Positions 60,801 to 64,000 of a stretch of DNA of 64,000 bases are shown in pieces (the first letter of the stretch is position 1; each line of letters opens with the position of its first letter). Location: the NCBI GenBank assembly GCA_036365145.1, contig JAEOAD010000005.1, positions 3,100,001-3,164,000 on the forward strand, written 5' to 3'. The notes under the pieces were generated by a model. That model worked only from the letters and a program-made list of their open reading frames with translations. It made no database searches and was not told the DNA's origin. The DNA comes from Orientallactaga sibirica (Eukaryota; Chordata; Mammalia; Rodentia; Dipodidae). A program made the translations under genes and the position numbers.

Positions 60801-63226
60801 AAATGCATCAAGATGTCACACTGTAGAATGCTCACACGTACTGTCTGTATGAATGCATCAAGATATCACACTGTAGAATGCTCACACGTACTGTCTGTAT
60901 AAATGCATCAAGACGTCACACTGTAGAATGCTCACACGTACTGTCTATATAAATGCATCAAGATGTCACAATGTAGAATGCTCACACGTACTGTCTGTAT
61001 AAATGCATCAAGACGTCACACTGTAGAATGCTCACACGTACTGTCTGTATAAATGCATCAAGACGTCACACTGTAGAATGCTCACGCGTACTGTCTGTAT
61101 AAATGCATCAAGATCACACTGTAGAATGCTCACACGTACTGTCTGTATAAATGCATCAAATGTCACACTATAGAATATCACACGTACTGTGCTGTATAAA
61201 TGCATCTCACACTGTAGAATGCTCACACTGTACTGTCTTTATAAATGCATCAAGATATCACACTATAGAATGCTCCCACGTACTGTCTGTATAAATGCAT
61301 CAAGATATCACACTGTAGAATGCTCACACGTACTGTCTGTATAAATGCATCAAGATATCACACTGTAGAATGCTCACACATACTGTCTGTATAAATGCAT
61401 CAAGATATCACACTGTAGAATGCTCACACGTACTGTCTGTATAAATGCATCAAGACATCACACTGTAGAATGCTCCCACGTACTGTCTGTATAAATGCAT
61501 CAAGATATCACACTGTAGAATGCTCACACGTACTGTCTGTATAAATGCATCAAGATATCACACTGTAGAATGCTCACATGTACTGTCTGTATAAATGCAT
61601 CAAGATATCACACTGTAGAATGCTCACACGTACTGTCTGTATAAATGCATCAAGACATCACACTGTAGAATGCTCCCATGTACTGTCTGTTTAAATGCAT
61701 CAAGATATCACACTGTAGAATGCTCACACGTACTGTGCTGTATAAATGCATCAAGACGTCACACTGTAGAATGCTCACACGTACTGTCTGTATAAATGCA
61801 TCAAGATGGCACACTATAGAATGCTCACACGTACTGTGCTGTATAAATGCATCAAGACGTCACACTGTAGAATGCTCACACGTACTGTCTGTATAAATGC
61901 ATCAAGATGTCACACTGTAGAATGCTCACACGTACTGTCTGTATAAATGCATCAAGACGTCACACTGTACAATGCTCACACGTACTGTCTGTATAAATGC
62001 ATCAAGACGTCACACTGTAGAATGCTCACACGTACTGTCTGTATAAATGCATCAAGACGTCACACTGTAGAATGCTCACACATACTGTCTGTATAAATGC
62101 ATCAAGACGTCACACTGTAGAATGCTCACACGTACTGTCTGTATAAATGCATCAAGATGTCACACTGTAGAATGCTCACACGTACTGTGCTGTATAAATG
62201 CATCAAGACGTCACACTGTAGAATGCTCACACGTACTGTCTGTATAAATGCATCAAGATATCACACTGTAGAATGCTCACACGTACTGTCTGTATGAATG
62301 CATCAAGATATCACACTGTAGAATGCTCACACGTACTGTCTGTATAAATGCATCAAGACGTCACACTGTAGAATGCTCACACGTACTGTTTGTATAAATG
62401 CATCAAGACGTCACACTGTAGAATGCTCACACGTACTGTCTGTATAAATGCATCAAGACGTCACACTATAGAATGCTCACACGTACTGTCTGTATAAATG
62501 CATCAAGATGTCACACTGTAGAATGCTCACACGTACTGTCTGTATAAATGCATCAAGACGTCACACTGTAGAATGCTCACACGTACTCTCTGTATAAATG
62601 CATCAAGACGTCACACTGTAGAATGCTCACACGTACTGTCTGTATGAATGCATCAAGATGTCACACTGTAGAATGCTCACACGTACTGTGCTGTATAAAT
62701 GCATCAAGATGTCACACTGTAGAATGCTCACACGTACTGTCTGTATAAATGCATCAAGATATCACACTGTAGAATGCTCACACGTACTGTCTGTATAAAT
62801 GCATCAAGATATCACACTGTAGAATGCTCACACGTACTGTCTGTATAAATGCATCAAGACATCACACTGTAGAATGCTCCCACGTACTGTCTGTATAAAT
62901 GCATCAAGATATCACACTGTAGAATGCTCACACGTACTGTCTGTATAAATGCATCAAGATGTCACACTGTAGAATGCTCACACGTACTGTCTGTATAAAT
63001 GCATCAAGATATCACACTGTAGAATGCTCACACGTACTGTCTGTATAAATGCATCAAGACATCACACTGTAGAATGCTCCCACGTACTGTCTGTATAAAT
63101 GCATCAAGATATCACACTGTAGAATGCTCACACGTACTGTGCTGTATAAATGCATCAAGACGTGACACTGTAGAATGCTCACACGTACTGTCTGTATAAA
63201 TGCATCAAGATATCATGCTGTAGAAT
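57819..63226. repeat. 50/51-bp tandem satellite/minisatellite array, about 108 units
   Basis: The unit reads GCTCACACGTACTGTCTGTA, TAAATGCATCAAGATGTCAC, ACTGTAGAAT (50 bases). A 51-base form has GTGCTGTA in place of GTCTGTA. GC content is about 40 percent. Each unit contains a TATAAA hexamer and two CpG-capable positions (CACACGTAC and AAGACGTCAC). The second is CG in some units and TG, TA or CA in others. Variants such as ACTATAG for ACTGTAG, GCTCCCACG for GCTCACACG and GTATGAATG for GTATAAATG are spread through the array and locally linked. Since 50 is not a multiple of 3, no long ORF survives. Units around 61,100-61,230 are partly truncated. The array shares no clear identity with the 45-bp array. 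Confidence 0.98.
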
Positions 63227-63228
63227 AT

Positions 63229-64000
63229 GTACAATAATTTTTGTCATTTCAGAAATAAAGAGCTCTGAAAACATTCAGTTAAACTGAAGGCATGAGCAGT
63301 TGTGTCTTGAAGGGTCTTGCATTGCATTTAATTTTGAATATAATATTTTATGACATCACAGACCAAATAATAAACCCAGGCTTATTTAGCATGAACAACT
63401 ACAAATACAGTAGCTCACGCTTTCAAATTAGTTAAATACCAAGGCTTACCACAGCCCCTTTTGAGGTGGGACACTTCATAGAAAATACATACCTAGAGAC
63501 CATTTTAAAGGAGATGAATGAAGAGAGAAGAAAACTATACCCTGCGCCATCTACCTGTCCGAGACAAGCATTTCAATCATTAACAAACACTTGCAGCCTC
63601 TCATCAACTGAAGCCACAGTACTCACAAAATATCCATACTTTATTTTCATCATGATAAATGGCAATTTAATAATGGTAGCAATAATAAAAAGATAATGCC
63701 ACTACTGCAAAATAACTTCCTCCTCCTTATATAAGCAGTTCATTTCCAACCCACTGTTCCAACAGAATATTTAATAAAGTTTCATTTAAACTAAATTAAG
63801 TTAATCAAATATTTAAGATATAAGTCAGTGAAGAATTTCTTGTATGTTTATGTAAAAGAAAATTCAAACGAGTTCCTATTGTCTTTGCACCACATTGTGT
63901 GTATTGTCCACCCTCATTAGTGCAGAATTTCATGTACTTATTTATTATGTAATACTAGTATATTTCATACCACAGGCTGCTGGAAAAAGCATAGAAGCCA
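63229..64000. other. Unique AT-rich stretch at the window end
   Basis: A 76-codon frame at 63,466-63,696 (plus) has no recognised family. No repeat was seen. Confidence 0.5.

Noticed and set aside
59521..61896. Short ORFs within the 50-bp array (60-76 codons)
   Set aside because: They come from in-phase runs created by the 51-bp variant and have no independent support.

Overview
The window is mammalian nuclear DNA, most probably from a dipodoid rodent such as a jerboa. I infer this from about 20 copies of a tRNA-derived SINE with an AGATGGCTTAG head, CT-rich body and AATAAA tail, mixed with rodent B1 (7SL-derived) SINEs, and I recall that combination from Jaculus sequence. Without a database search the species call is provisional. 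I find no intact protein-coding gene, rRNA or tRNA gene.

Left part (1-27,800): unique AT-rich DNA crowded with transposon remains. It holds two old MLT1-like LTRs, L1 3' ends, many SINEs (several nested), and one gene-derived element. That element is a processed EPCAM pseudogene on the minus strand (about 5,536-7,030), with a recognisable 3' UTR and poly(A) signal and a B1 inserted in the UTR. A 3-copy 40-bp minisatellite (11,152-11,273) and a 212-bp direct repeat pair (19,966/20,719) also lie here.

Middle (27,801-46,326): an 18.5-kb tandem array of about 412 copies of a 45-bp unit. The core is close to perfectly homogeneous and both ends are diverged. The two ends share a rare pair of variants at identical 210-bp spacing, which suggests that the homogeneous core grew inside an older array. 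Because 45 is divisible by 3 and one minus-strand frame has no stop, long repetitive ORFs (up to 792 codons) appear. I judge them non-coding.

Right part (46,327-64,000): more unique and transposon-derived DNA (SINEs, a decayed L1 ORF2 region near 54.4-56.0 kb, an L1 3' end, a possible solo LTR). A second tandem array follows at 57,819-63,226, about 108 copies of an unrelated 50/51-bp unit, with local 4-unit higher-order structure and a CpG that varies from unit to unit. The last 770 bases are unique and AT-rich.

Nothing forms a pathway or operon. The main interest is the two large minisatellites, their evolution, and whether their irregular junctions are real or assembly artefacts.
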